From Cryptomeria japonica (taxonomy: Eukaryota > Streptophyta > Pinopsida > Cupressales > Cupressaceae), in contig NC_081406.1 of the NCBI RefSeq assembly GCF_030272615.1, forward strand, positions 143,895,041 to 143,959,040: a stretch of DNA of 64,000 nt, given 5' to 3'. The first letter of the stretch is position 1. Each line of letters starts with the position of its first letter. This document shows positions 1 through 12,146 of this stretch, piece after piece. A program made the position numbers and the translations under genes. Below the pieces are notes generated by a model that saw only the letters and a program-made list of their open reading frames with translations, searched no databases and was not told where the DNA came from.

Positions 1-240
1 AGGAAAATATCCTAGGTATATTTTTAGAGGTGTCAATGTCCATGAAAATGTAGGCATAGGCAATATGGCCAAGCTGTAATGATATTTCATCCTTCCATAA
101 AATGTGACCAAGAGCATCACCAATAGATTAAAAACATGAAACTTCCCAAAATTGGAGTGGTAGATTGGGTAGTTTGATCCATATAGGCATGATACTTAAG
201 GATTTTGTTAAAGGGTTGAAGGGAAACCATGGTTTGAGTA
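1..240 (-). pseudogene. DUF4283-like ORF1 fragment, cut by the window edge
   Basis: On the minus strand from about 234 down to 1 one frame reads as a DUF4283-type segment. It contains IWIKLPNLPLQFW, then an ALG motif followed by LQLGHIAYAYIFMDIDTSK, the usual order of the 'vWIrLP.LPlefW...iG..lG...yARv.vEiDls' pattern. DUF4283 proteins are commonly the ORF1 of plant LINEs or gag-like proteins that bind nucleic acid. One in-frame TAA lies between the W-motif and the ALG motif. The rest continues left of base 1. The family assignment rests on motif memory. The fragment is decayed and carries no start codon that can be trusted. Confidence 0.6.
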
Positions 241-1015
241 AGAGGGGGTGCTATTCCCACATCCAAACTCTAAACTCTAGTACCTTCTTTCTATCATATT
301 TTGATTGGAAGGATATAATGAAAAATCCTAGAGTATAGGTGTACAGTTAAATCCTACCCTTAGAAAGAGGCCTTAAAGATTTCGATACTCATTTGTTCCA
401 TTTTGGAAGGGAATTCCAAAATTTTTTGATACAAATGAGGACTTCATGTTTAAAATATTATTCATTATCCATCAATTTTGTCCACATATGACAATGAGGA
501 AGGGAAATAAGGAATTAGAAGAGTTTTACCACATAGAGATGAATGAGAATGTCTCATTGAATGGTGCAACCTAGGAGAACCAACAAGCAGCCCCTACCCT
601 ACCAATATTCGGATAGGTTTTCATGACTGTACTAGTAACAAGTGAGTAAGAATGAGTATGAGTAGGTCATGTGATGACATAATCAGCATAAACAAAGTCA
701 GTATTCATGGTAGTAGGGATAGAACCCACAACCATAAAGGGCATCACACCCTTCATGATAAAACATGAATCAATAGTATTTATGGTAATGGAGACATAAC
801 CCATGACTATAGAGGGTGTTGCATTAAGCATGCCATTGACATATCAAGTGGTAGAAATTCCTTCTATGATAGAACATGCAAAGTAGGAGTGACATGTAGG
901 TGGTAAGTTAGGAGTTCCATTATAGTATTCTTAGGAAATATTGCATTCTTATATGCACATCACTTTTTCTTTGGGTACAAGTGAGCTTTTAACCTAATAC
1001 ACAATGGCTTTTGAA
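241..1015. other. No recognisable feature
   Basis: Both strands are broken by frequent stops and no domain was recognised. The stretch lies between two minus-strand retroelement fragments and is probably more decayed retroelement sequence, but nothing in it proves that. Confidence 0.4.
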
Positions 1016-1213
1016 TCACCATGGACCCTCAATGATTTTATCCCATACTTGAAAACCCATATTTAAGCCAAGCAATAAGGCTTCATATTTAGCTACATTA
1101 TTGGTGGATTCAAAGTTCAATTTGAAAGTGAACTTATAACTTGTATCATCAAGGGACACCAAAACTACTCTTGCACTCTTTCCTTCTTTTAAACATGCAT
1201 AGTTAAAAAACAT
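1016..1213 (-). pseudogene. Ty3/gypsy RNase H fragment
   Basis: A 65-codon minus-strand frame contains SYKFTFKLNFESTNNVAKYEALLLGL, read here as two pieces: a beta-strand ending in KLNF, and NNVAKYEALLLGL. This matches the 'N N x A E Y E A L' helix of the RNase H that follows reverse transcriptase in Ty3/gypsy polyproteins, with the usual catalytic E of AEYEAL present. No reverse transcriptase precedes it and no integrase follows it, so it is a relic. The leading Met is arbitrary. Confidence 0.7.
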
Positions 1214-1825
1214 ATTTCATATGCGATTATTAAAAAATCTTTGCATGATTTAAATCAAGATTAGCATGGTTTCCAATGTTATCATCATAATATTAAAAAA
1301 TATATCTAGTTAAATTTTCATTCAATATATCTCATTATTTTCCTCTTCACATTTCTCCATGAGGAATATTTTTATCTCTATGTAATTAAAATACTTTTCC
1401 TTGTAATTGTATGGTAGTTTAGGAAAAACCCATCTAGATGATACCACCTATTGATGCTACTCATCTTCTTCACAATATCATGCCCCATTTAGCTAGACAA
1501 TTAGCTAGAATTATATCCATTTAAAGATATTTGCCTAGAGGTATGTTGCAAGTTTCACTTCATTATCATTAACGACACCAATAACATTGGAATCTTAGGA
1601 CTCCATTGCATAACACTTTCCATAATTTTTCGGAGACCTTTGAGCCCATCTATTTAATGATTTATAGTGGCATTATATTGTTGTAAGATTAAAAATACAA
1701 CATGTAATTATAGCATAACCATCCTTTTATACACTAAGAATTTTTTCAGAACCCTCTCTTCTACTGGATTCCCAAGTGGATAAAAAATCAGGAATAATAT
1801 CCTTAAATGCAGGAATGATACCCTT
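1214..1825. other. No recognisable feature
   Basis: AT-rich, with stops in all frames. Two near-identical 21-bp pieces ending in 'ccttaaatgcaggaat' occur at 1790-1833, a small local duplication. Nothing else is supported. Confidence 0.4.
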
Positions 1826-2700
1826 AAATGCAGGAATCTCATCTGATCGGGCCTAAAATGGTAGGTTGGGAATGGTCACATAATCCGATTATGGGAAGAT
1901 ATCTGGATTGGGGACATGTCTTTGACTTCTGATAAAAATTTTAGGTGCCTCTATGATAATTCTTTGATACCCTTGTGATGGATTCTCTTTCCCATTTTAA
2001 TGGTTGGAAGGATGTTGTTAGAACCAACCTTTTTTGACTTAGAAGGAAGTGGAGCTACAAATGATTCTAAGGAAAATCAAAATCCCTCTTTTTTTGAGAC
2101 AGGACAAATTCATTTGGAGGAAAGAGCAACGAGGATTTTTTTTGTTTGATCGGCTTACAATCTATTGTTGAATGATGGTAACTCCTTTGGGTGGTGGAAG
2201 AGAATTTGGAATCCCTAGTTGGTCCCCAAAATAAACTTCTTTTGGTGGATGACCATGCATAATAAAATCTTAACACAGGGCAACCTAACAAAGAGAGGAT
2301 TCCAATTACCTAATAGGTGTTTTCTATGCAAACAAGAGGAAGTGACTATCCCTTATATTTTTATTCAATGTGATTTTGCTCATAAGCTTTGACAAAAAGT
2401 GTTGGCAAAGCTGGAGATTTAGTGGACTTGGAATAGTTCCCTTCAATTTGCAACTGAATGTTGGGAACCTACCCACAACCCTTTGGTCAGATAGCTTTGG
2501 AGGATGATCCCCCCCCCCCCATGTGGGATGGAGCTTGTGTAAGGAAAGGAATAACATATAATCTTTAGGGGGGAGGAGAACTCAATTGAGGTTGTTTTCA
2601 GAATCTTCAGTAAGTTTCTCAAGGAAAACTTATCAGTCACTACTTGGAAGTACCCTTCCTACCCCCCTACCCCCTTTGATAACAAAATGGCAAGAAATTG
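1826..2700 (+). pseudogene. LINE 3' fragment (end of RT ORF with zf-RVT)
   Basis: Plus-strand frames read as the C-terminal part of a plant L1-like ORF2. VGNGHIIRLWEDIWIGD near 1868 is followed at about 2200-2390 by a zinc-binding region (zf-RVT): FFWWMTMHNKILTQGNL, then RCFLCKQEE and the IQCDFAHKL tail that supplies the second metal-binding pair. A further piece, W..CKERNN, lies near 2530-2555. There are several stops and at least one frameshift. A run of ten or more C residues at about 2510-2520 falls inside it. The upstream RT core is missing. It is older than the LINE at 16.3-20.1 kb, judged by decay. Confidence 0.7.
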
Positions 2701-2786
2701 AGACCTACCAAATACTTATGCTAAGTTTGACAGCTCCAAAAGATTGATAAGGAGGAACACCAAACAAAAATAATTTTGATAGTACA

Positions 2787-3928
2787 TGTTGGAATCAATG
2801 AACACTAAGAGGGGGGGTGATCAGTGTTCTACAACTTTTGACTTTCTTAACCAATTCTTCAAGCCATTTAATGCAAATAAATAAGAGAGATAAGAATAAG
2901 AAAAACACACACAAAAGTACCACCATAACACCAAGGTTTTGTACATGGAAACCCCAGTCAAGGGAAAAACCACGATGGGAATCCTACCCATAGTAAGATA
3001 ATACTCTGTTAGAAGTATGCAAAAATTTTACATAGGAATGCACATGCATTCAGGCACACTACCTAGATCTCACTGCTCAAATTACATTAAGGACTACAAC
3101 CTGAGAAGGCTCACTGCCTTTCAAAGGAATTAAAAGGTAACAATTGGATTTAACTATAAATTAGCATCTATAAATGCCTGGGATAGTTCCGGTTTAAGCA
3201 CAAAATACAACTATCTCACTGCTCTGAGACTCACTTCTCTGTTATGTTGATCTACTTTAATCCTGAGCAAAAGTCCTCCAATTGCACACATGGAACTGCA
3301 CACAATCACACATACACAACACTCTCACACTCTCTTATATCCAAAATAAACTTTACAATCTCTTATATATATCTGCAACATGAATTTAGCTCACCAACAA
3401 GTCAACTTCAAGAACACTTGCAAAATATGAAACATGTAAGATGTGTTGGCAGAATCCGATCACCAATGCATATGCTGACCAAAACAAAATTTCCACACGC
3501 TTCCCATATGTCAGCCAAGCAACCTTGAACAAAAAATCAATCACCAAAATCATTCCAATAATTATGCACAATGTGTTACATCACTAATCAGCCAAATAGC
3601 ATTGTTCTTCCTGAAATGTCGAATATCAGATCTTCAATCTTGCACGAAAGACAACACCAGAGGCTACAATTCTTGAATAAGCTACTTCAGGCATCAAACC
3701 AACTACCTATATCACCACAAAGAAAAATGTTCAACCAAAATGAAGTTCTACTCAAAATACTCCCATACTGTCAAATATTGTGTTCCACCTTCCAGACTTG
3801 AGCAAAATTGGACTTCATACTTCCGGTATGATGAATCTATATAATCTAGATGAAATCTCTGAGGTGGGTTGCCATCAATGATAACTCCCATATACTTATC
3901 TACACTTATGCAGCGTCTCTTGCCAACA
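2787..3928 (-). repeat. 3' LTR of element 1
   Basis: 1,142 bp, TG...CA on the minus strand. Bases 2787-3400 align over their length with 9029-9641. The flank on the low side is gtaca (2782-2786), but no partner TSD can be tested because the other LTR is truncated. Confidence 0.8.
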
Positions 3929-3942
3929 AACTCCCCCTTTGG
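3929..3942 (-). promoter_or_regulatory. Polypurine tract of element 1
   Basis: Read on the minus strand, CCAAAGGGGGAGTTTG ends directly at the LTR start TGTTGG. This is where plus-strand DNA synthesis would be primed. Confidence 0.7.
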
Positions 3943-4489
3943 CATTGATGGCAACACTTAGTGAAAAATGACTTAAGTGTCAAACCAAGAATGTCATACA
4001 CGGCAAACTTGCAAAAAGCAAAACTTCTATAGACTCCCCCTGAGACTATACACCATTTTTTCACTTTCCTATCTCCCCCTTTGATATCAGTGACAAAGGC
4101 AGGTATCCGCATATCAAAAAAATTCTCAAAACTTACAAAAATTTGAAGATATCTAAAAAAATATTCTTCAATGATTGCAAATGGTAATCCCATCCCTTCT
4201 TCAGATTCTCCAAAATAGATATGAGGGCAAAGAATAGATATGCATGCATCTCTATTGTCCTAAGATCTTTAGGAGCACTTTTATTCAATGCATTCTGAGC
4301 ATCCTATAGACTGCTAAGTAAAGTGTCTAACCAGGGAGTGATTAGATTACTTAGCTCTCCCACTCTTCCTACAATCCTATCCTTCTCTCGACTCAAACTC
4401 TTGATTTTATCAAGTAGAAATATCACCTAATTTTCTCTGTTGCTTACAAAAACAGACTGAGGATCATAAGATTGAGATAGGCTGGCCAG

Positions 4490-7355
4490 TTATCCTTCAC
4501 ACTCCTCTATCTTCTTATCAACCTCAATAGTGAACTTAGGCAATAAGAGGCATGACGTGTAGACTCTTCCTCCTTTGGCCAATGCATCTTGAATGCCTTT
4601 AACACAGGTGTCCAAACTTTTTCTATCTCCTTCAATAATCTTTAGAACCGTCCTCATCCTCATAGCATTAAAATTTCTTAGAACCTTTGCCTCAACAACT
4701 TTCTCTAATGATTCAAAATGAGAATCAACTGACTCGAGCAAATTCTTTAGCTTACTGGAGGGTGTGTCAGATGAATTATGCTTGAAAGATGGCAAAAATT
4801 TCTCAAGAACATTCATTGCCAATGATATCACTTCACTATCCTCCGTATGAGATTTCAGTAAGTTTTCACTTGCTTTGGCTTGAGCAAGTGCAGCCAATTT
4901 AAGCATCTGGACAGGAGATAGAAAGTCAAGATTGATGGGGCCTTGGGTGAAGTCTGTGTCACTTATGATCTGCTTCCCCTTCTCAGATTCCACAATGTCT
5001 CTTGCCATCAAAATCTTGTCAACCTTATTTTTTGTTTCCTTTGCTCCCTTCTCTATCTCTACTGCCTTCTCTGCTTCCTCCTTAAGTCCAATAGTCTCCA
5101 TCGAAGGGTTTTGAGTTCCCTCACCCACATCAACTTCCTTCTAACTTACATATTCTTCCATAACTATAGTATCCTCGGTTCCTACATCTTCCTGAGCATC
5201 TATGTCAACCTGTTGAGCCGATTGTTCCCCCGGTTCATTAACTTTTGGCTCATCTCCTAGGGATGGCATTCCTAGGACTTCTAGAACATATTTTTGAACA
5301 TCTTCCTCAGATTTCTCAAGAATCACCTCATACTAATACTTTGAAAGAATTTCCCCCAAAATTTGTTTAGTCTCCTTGTGGACTTCTTCATTTTTCCCAA
5401 TCATTAATTTATTCACCCTTGATTTACTCCCAAACTTTCCTATGTTCTCTTTAAGAGTTCTATCTATTTCTACTTTAGCAATTATAGGACAAAGTTGCAC
5501 TAACACATACTCCCTTATCCTTTCCTCCTCTAATCTAGTTGTCTCTTTCCTTAACTATAAGATATCATATAAGCTCTTGGTAACTTTTGATATAATCTCA
5601 ATGAGAGCCCTATTATACTTATTTAAGTATACAATTGTGGCCTCTTCCAATGATCTCTTCCCTTTGTCATCTAATAGATCATAAAATTGAGAAAGTAGTT
5701 TGAAATTACCTTATTCAGTTATTGCTTCCTTTACTTGCTTGAGTGTTATTCCTGATTGTTCTGCTTCAGCTCTTGGCTTCTTGCTAGGTTGCCCCTCACC
5801 AGATGGTTTCTTCTTGAAAACCCTGGCAGTTGTAGCTCTTTTCTTCACTTATTTTACTGCTTCATCGGATTTAGTTTCCTTTTCTTCTGTAGGGGCTACC
5901 ACATAGAATCTATGTGATTGCACTTTCTTCCTCTTCACTGCTCCACCAGGGGGCTAGGCTTAAGGCAGGTGAATTGGGTGGTTTCTGAGCACCAGAGGAG
6001 GGTGCAAAAATCCTTGTCTACCTTGGCTTGGGTGGAGGTGTTTTCAGTTTGGCTTCCTTGGGCATGACCATATATTCATCCTTCAAGATGTTCTTCTCTC
6101 TGGCTCTCTGAACCTCCTCCTTGGTGATCCCCAAGCTCTCCGCCAACTACACCTCCTTCCTTACCTTCTTTTGTATCTCAGGTTTCTTGAAGTGAGAATG
6201 CAAGCTCAAGCTCTTTTCCTTATATGTGTCGAAGCTCTCCTCATACTTGTCCACCAATTTTCTCAATAGGTGTTGAGCATATGCCTCGAGTACATGACCT
6301 TCGACCTCATACCCCATGGGAAAGATCCATGAAGTCCTTGGCTCAATAGCTTCCATAAGGCATTGGTTAGTGTCTACCATAAAGTAGATAGTATCTTGAT
6401 ACTTCTTAACTATCTCTCTATGAATCCTTTCTCTGCTTTGCATCATGCTTTGAAAGGTCTTGAAGTATCCCCAAAATATGCCTTTTTGTGCTTGTAAATC
6501 TACTAGACCCTGAAGTTTCTCTTTGACCTGCACAGCCACTGGCCTGTCATAGGCCCATTGAACCTTCCCTACTCTCGTAATATCATTCATAAAGTAGAAG
6601 TATAGACAAATAATCAAAGTACCGAATTTGAACACATGCTCCTTGTCTTGCTTGATGTTCTTCAGATTGCTCAAAAGCTCACTCTGAAGCACCTCACATA
6701 GGTCGTACTATCTTCCTTCAAGATTTGGTAGGCAACATAGATGGTCATACTGGATACCGAATTGCCCCGACTAGATTGATATACTTTGGATCCTATCACC
6801 ATCGATGCAAATCTGACATCATATTCAATTATGTCACTAATTGTCATTACCCTCTTGTCAAATTGGGAACCGGATGCTTCTGTTACTCTTTTGGTTTTTC
6901 ACATTTCTTAGACCAGGTACCTCATCAGTCGAATTTAGACAGGTCACCACCTTGATTGTTGTCTTGGTGATCTTGTGTGGTTTTTCAAGCCACATGAACT
7001 CGTCATGCATTTTGCTTAAGACATATCGGACCCACTCAGGTTCATCAAAAATTGGAAAATTCACAAACTGTGCGAAACCCTTTTCCTCAAGCATTTTGAA
7101 TTCAAGTTTTAATTTTACCATCTTGTCAATCATATGATATGTGTAAAGTTTCAACATTTGGGCATTCCCAAGCTCCTCAATATTACAATGACTATAAACC
7201 CTAATGTCCTCCACATGTAAAACTCCATATAGGACCGATGAAAATACCCCATTCGGATCGTTTTCTATCGACTTGTAGGGGTGTTTCTTGAAGTTTGCTC
7301 TAGCTCGTTTAGTTACATCAACTACTAGTGGGGTCACAACACCAGATGATGCCAT
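4490..7355 (-). pseudogene. Long additional ORF of element 1, function unknown
   Basis: A long minus-strand coding relic starts at ATG 7355 (MASSGVVTPLVVDVTKRA). It runs in shifting frames through 6858, 6692-6147 and about 5900 to the coiled-coil-like segment at 5128-4490. The N-terminal half is globular-looking and rich in aromatic residues (TLIICLYFYFMNDI, VQWAYDRPVAVQV). The C-terminal third is Lys/Glu-rich (KEEAEKAVEIEKGAKETKNK) and likely helical. Several frameshifts and stops break it. It occupies the place where pol would be. The general plan, a globular N-part with a charged coiled-coil tail, is the same as the ORF of element B at 49.6-52.8 kb, but no clear sequence match was seen. 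It resembles the 'putative plant transposon protein' class of additional ORFs, from memory and with low certainty. Confidence 0.5.
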
Positions 7356-7759
7356 AACGGAAAATTTAGGTCTCAAATTGAAAAAGTTCAAACTTAGAGA
7401 AATACATTTTCAATCTTCAACCAGATGCAAGATCTCTTCAACAAATCTCTCTTTCGCTTTGGAATTTCAGCAAAATCACCTTCACCATGCTCTACTACTT
7501 TCTCGCTTTGAATGTAAAGTGAGAAATGAGAGGTTGGGTCACTTTTTATCCACCGCATACCCAAATTTTAGGTATAATAACTTCTCTTATCCCTAACTCT
7601 TCCGGATACCCTGTATTCACAAAGTTCTCTTCTGCGGATCTCCAATTCAACTCAAATCTTTTGGAAATGCATCATGAACATCTGCATTATCAAAACATAG
7701 CTTCCAACATACTATCAATCATCTGACACCAACATCTAGTAGGAAGAATTAGATTGGCA

Positions 7760-8970
7760 TGAAAAATCCCCTTAAGCCAAAGGCTACAATCTAATTCCCG
7801 GAGGAATTTGCAGTGCCTGAATCTGGTGTGGATCCATTTCCTGCATCTGAGTCACTCTTTCTCACCCATGTCTTATGCATTTCATCTCTGATCTCTTCAA
7901 CTTTTTCTTTTCCCTTCTCATCAAACTTTGCATTATTATTCTTATCTTCAAGAGCCTTCTTGTTTGCATTCTTGCTTTTTCAAAACTTGCCAATGTGACC
8001 AAATTTGTTGCAATTATAGAAAACAACATTGCTCCTTTGATTGGGTCTAAAGTTTCCTTGATTTGTCCTTAATCTACATTGATTAGCACTATGTCCAAAT
8101 CTTCTACAAGCATAACATCTAACATTTCTCTTATTCTAAAAGTTATTAATCACACTTTTGCATACATTTGCCTTATGACCATACTTATTGCATTTGAAAC
8201 ATTGACCGGTAAAAGATGGACCATTATTGTTCATCCTATTTCTGCACTAACTAGCCATATGACCAAACTTATAAACAAAATAGTTAACATTGAATTTATT
8301 ATCATTAGATTGTCTTACCGAAGGCTTTCTTGAGTTGTTCTTCTGATGTGCTCACTTGGAGCTTTCACCTTTCTAAAATCCAAGACCTTGTGTATCATTT
8401 GGATTTTTTTTACTGGCAAGCATCTCATCAAGCTTGGCTGAGCTAGCCTGGAACTTCTCCTTGTACTTGTTTGCAACATCAAACATCATATCAAATAAGA
8501 ATGATATTCCATTCAAGATCTTCCTCATGTTGTCTAACATCTTGCAGGTCAAACTTTAGTTGCCCATTCTCACTCGTAAGTCTGCAACATTCTTCAGATT
8601 TTTCTTTCAAGGATTGAGCAAGTGTCTCCTCATTCTTCTTCCTTTCTTCAATCTCTTTTGTCAATCCATCAAAATAGCTTCCATTTCATTCTTCTGGACT
8701 GTATTAGCTCTAGCAAGTTTGTCACATTCTTCTATCTTCTCATTCAAGACTTCTTCATCAATGCCTTGACTTTCTTTCTGCTTAAATTGATCAACAAGCT
8801 TCTTTCTCTTTTCTCTTGACTTGTTCAATTGATCTTTCATTGTTTCAATGTAATCTTCAGCATCTTTGAGACTTGTTTTCACTTGTCAGTTCTCATTTTG
8901 TGCATGATCAAGATCTTCAAAAGCAACAACCAGCTGCTTTCTAAGACTACTGGAATTCATTGATTCACCT
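7760..8970 (-). pseudogene. gag-like protein with tandem CCHC zinc knuckles
   Basis: Starting close to the primer site (MNSSSLRKQLVVAFEDLD at about 8960), the minus strand encodes a coiled-coil segment (8882-8661, many K/E/D heptads). A cluster of nucleic-acid-binding knuckles follows. CFKCNKYGHKANVC (8160-8201) and CYACRRFGHSANQC (about 8077-8118) are complete CX2CX4HX4C boxes. Flanking copies at about 8240-8280 and 7980-8030 are degenerate, having lost a Cys. A Lys-rich tail (KNANKKALEDKNNNAKFDEK) follows. Such proteins bind the element's RNA inside virus-like particles. Stops interrupt the frame in several places. Four knuckles in a row is more than the one or two typical of plant gag. Confidence 0.65.
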
Positions 8971-9013
8971 TACCGGATCTTCCTCGAGTTGTTAGGCTTC
9001 CTTTGAGGAACTA

Positions 9014-9028
9014 GACTCTGATAACAAT
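9014..9028 (-). promoter_or_regulatory. Primer binding site, tRNA-iMet type
   Basis: The minus strand reads TTGTTATCAGAGTC directly after the 5' LTR end. It differs by a base or two from the common TGGTATCAGAGC site complementary to the 3' end of initiator tRNA-Met. It fixes the orientation of element 1. Confidence 0.65.
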
Positions 9029-9641
9029 TGTTGGAATCAATGAACACTGAGAGGGGGTGAATCGGTATTCTACAACTTTTAACTTTCTTAAATAGTTCTT
9101 CAAATCGTTTAATGCAAATGAATAAGAGAGATAAGAATAAGAAAAAAAAAAAGGTACCACCATAACACCAAAAATTTGTATGTGGAAAACCTGGTCAAAG
9201 GAAAAACCATGGTGGGAATCCTACCCACAATAAGATAATAATCTATTAGAAATATATGAAAAGTTTAGATAGGAATGCACATGCATTCAGGCACACTGCC
9301 TAGAGCTCACTACTCAAATCACATAAAGGCTTACAACCCTGTAAGGCTCACTGCTTTACAAAGGAATTACAAAAGGTAACAACAGGATTGCACTATAAAT
9401 TAGCATCTATAAATGCTTGGGATAGTTCCAGTTTAAGCACAAAATACAACTGTCTCACTGCTCTGAGACTCACTGCTCTGTTCTATTGATCTGTTTTAAT
9501 TTAGAGTAAAAGGCCTTCAATTGCACACTTGGAACTATGCACAATTGCACATACACAACACTCGCACACTCTCTAACGTCCAAAATGAACCTTCCAATCT
9601 CTTATATATATCTGCAACATGAATTTAGCTCACCAACAAGG
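9029..9641 (-). repeat. 5' LTR of element 1, outer end missing
   Basis: Homologous to 2787-3400. The match stops abruptly at 9641/3400 after 'gctcaccaacaag', so about 530 bp of U3 are lost. The sequence beyond belongs to another LTR (9642 onward). Confidence 0.75.
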
Positions 9642-10268
9642 ACTTGATTTCCTATAAGCAGCAAGGATTTAACCATAATAGTAGAGTAGAGTAGAAGCTT
9701 TACCTCAAAGAAATATGTAAAGATAGCATGAAAAAATGCTACTCCTTATTTTAGAGTTTCATAAATTTTCCTCGGGATTTTTTTAATAGTTCTTAGATAT
9801 ATATTTATGAATCTCATAGCAAGGATTTAAAAATAAAATAACTAGACACACTTTTCAATTTTGATTATTTATTTGCTCTACAAATCTTTTCAATAAAAGC
9901 TCTACAATTAACAATTTAAGCACATGTATATTGACTAGAAGGGTTTCTTCCCTTGAAAGGGATTTCACTATAAGATTTCCATCCTATGTTGAAGATGAAC
10001 GGTTACTCTTTCTCCCAACTAGGATTTATAAAAATAAAAATGACAAAAACATCATTTTCCTTTCTCATTTATCTCTTTATATATGTTTTTCACAAAATGA
10101 TAAAATATAATTTATTTTTCCCACTATAGTGACTTTTTTAATTAATACTTTATATTTTGGATCCCCATACAATCACTTTTCAATTTACCTATTCAACTAT
10201 ATAAAATAATACTATTAATTAAGTGGAAGTAGCCTAAATTTAGACAATGTAATTAATTAATTAATTAA
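9642..10268 (-). repeat. LTR fragment of element G, distal piece
   Basis: AT-rich noncoding sequence with TTATT at 10269-10273, the target site of element 2. Read across element 2, it continues the LTR that begins at 14783. It is cut at 9642 where the truncated LTR of element 1 begins. Confidence 0.5.
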
Positions 10269-10273
10269 TTATT

Positions 10274-11617
10274 TGTTGTCTAACAAATTTGTCACTTATA
10301 TTTTATACTCTTTTGCCCATGTCAATGACAATCTGGCCAACAGTTGAGTCGCTTGCAATGGTATTTGCAAGTTGTCTCTACTTATTTTACAAGGCGCAAC
10401 TACCTTCAAATAATATGCAATGAATGAAAACACAAGGTCTATTTTTCACCGAAAAACAAAAAAGGCAAACTAACACCTACCCATAACCATAAAAGTAGAT
10501 GCAAAAAAATGTTTTTAGAATGAAGTGAACGTAGAGAAACAATACAAAGTTTACTTATCCCACAGTCACAAATGATATCTAGAGAAAGGAAGAGTAGCAG
10601 ACCCTTTTAAACGGATGAATTAAATACATACACAGTTCGATATAACAAAATGACACTGAAAGTAATTACAAAGAAGCACAATTCATTGTAATTTAAATAA
10701 AACATTAATAAATTCAAAGAATCAGAAACATCCTCTTTATTCCTTCAATGTCAAAGTGTGAGTTCACAGACTCAACACTCCTGTACAATAAAACTGTGCA
10801 GAAAAGAAAACTATGTTGCCTTCTCCCCTTTTTTCCCCTTCCATAATTATGTTAATAACATATTTAAAGACTCTCCAATCAGCCTTTTCGGTTTTTGTAA
10901 CCACTTCTCTTTTTAAAGAATGAAATAACCCTTTCAAATTCCCCTAAAATTGCTGCTCTCAAAATGATTTAAAACATCTTAAAATATTTTAAATTATCAT
11001 ATATAAACTACAAAGAATTGAGAAATTATTAATTTCTCCTACAGCTACTTTTGAGTAAATTTAGTGCGGGTTAACCGGGCATCCTGGGGCCATGACAGTT
11101 CGTGAGTAGTTATGATAATTAAAATAAAACATGGGTTTTTAACCATTGTTGGATAGCTCATAAAATTGAGGTACTTCCTTTGTAAATTGGCCTTGCCAAG
11201 TGCAAACTATATCGCTCCATACAGAAAATATTAAAATAACATAACATATGAGCTTATATGGCCATAAAATTAAAAATGGGGGCATTTGAGACCAGAATAT
11301 TAGGTGGGTTGTCTTTAGATTAAAAGAAATTTACAACTTTTTCTAGATGCATTTTTAGGCTTGTGAATCAGTGATGTCAAAAAATCGAAAATTTTTGAAA
11401 GTTAGACATTTTCATTTGTTTAGAACCATTGTCAGCAAGTTGGTCATTTTCATAACTTTAGAACCATTGTCGGCAAGTCGGTCAGTTTCATAACTTTAGA
11501 ACCATTGTCAGCAAGTCGGGAATTTTTGGAAGTTTAGAACTTAAAAACTTGAAAAAGGTCAACTATGAACTAGGACTTAAAAGTTTAAATTTGGCCAAGT
11601 TCAAAAATGGACTAACA
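10274..11617 (-). repeat. 3' LTR of element 2
   Basis: 1,344 bp, homologous to 13799-14705. It contains three tandem copies of a roughly 38-bp unit starting 'agaaccattgtc' (about 11422-11540). The other LTR has two copies. It keeps about 400 bp (10580-10960) that are absent from the 5' LTR. Confidence 0.8.
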
Positions 11618-11894
11618 ACAGACTTTGATTGAGGACAAGGACTGTGAAGGATGAAACAAGGGACTTAGAATCTCAAGAAAGACCAGTGCATTATCCATTG
11701 GGTGACACGGCAGAGGATAGGGAGTTGCCTGGCAAATGGGTGGAGGGGAACTGGGCACATTGAAAACCAGGAAGCCAAAATTGAAAACGGAACTCAAACC
11801 AAAAACCGCCTAAATATGTACACGGTCACTAAGACCCTACCTTGGATCATGCTCACCACTGACTAAGTGAAACCATTGACGGGTTAGGAAAAAT

Positions 11895-11995
11895 ATCTGC
11901 CAGCACGAAAAAGTGGCTGGTAAGCAAAAAGCATCATTTTAATCTGCCAACGCGGAAAAGTGGCTGGTAAGCAAAAAGTATCATTTTAATCTGCC
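11895..11995. repeat. Two-copy tandem repeat, about 50 bp
   Basis: A unit with the core 'gtggctggtaagcaaaaag' occurs twice in a row with a few differences, inside element 2 downstream of gag. A third 'ctgccag' start follows at about 11993. Confidence 0.75.
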
Positions 11996-12146
11996 AGCTC
12001 GTGACTATTATGAAGAATATTATGAAAAAAGATCCAGCGATAATGCTCTGCAAAAAATTTTCAAGTAAAATATTGAATCCAAAGAATCACTCTGCATCAT
12101 AAAGTTCTCAAACCAACTATAATGTGTTTACACCATGTTGTGTAGG

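Larger units (their letters stand above)
2787..9641 (-). mobile_element. Pol-less LTR retrotransposon (element 1) with gag and an unknown long ORF
   Basis: Two homologous terminal segments (2787-3928 and 9029-9641) flank 5.1 kb of minus-strand coding relics. Both inner and outer LTR ends fit: the LTR begins TGTTGGCA at 3928 and ends CCAACA at 2787. A polypurine tract precedes the 3' LTR and a tRNA-iMet-type primer site follows the 5' LTR. The interior has a zinc-knuckle gag and then a long unrecognised ORF. No protease, integrase or RT was seen anywhere, so the element is non-autonomous. The 'CCAAAGGGGGAG' tract next to the LTR is the style of Ty1/copia elements, which suggests a copia-type partner. 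The outer part of the 5' LTR is missing beyond 9641. Confidence 0.8.

Noticed and set aside
2505-2521. Run of C residues as a telomere or G-quadruplex feature
   Set aside because: A single homopolymer inside a decayed LINE. Likely slippage or sequencing noise.
10240-10275. attaattaattaatt microsatellite as a boundary signal
   Set aside because: A simple repeat in AT-rich LTR sequence. Only the TTATT next to it matters, as the TSD.
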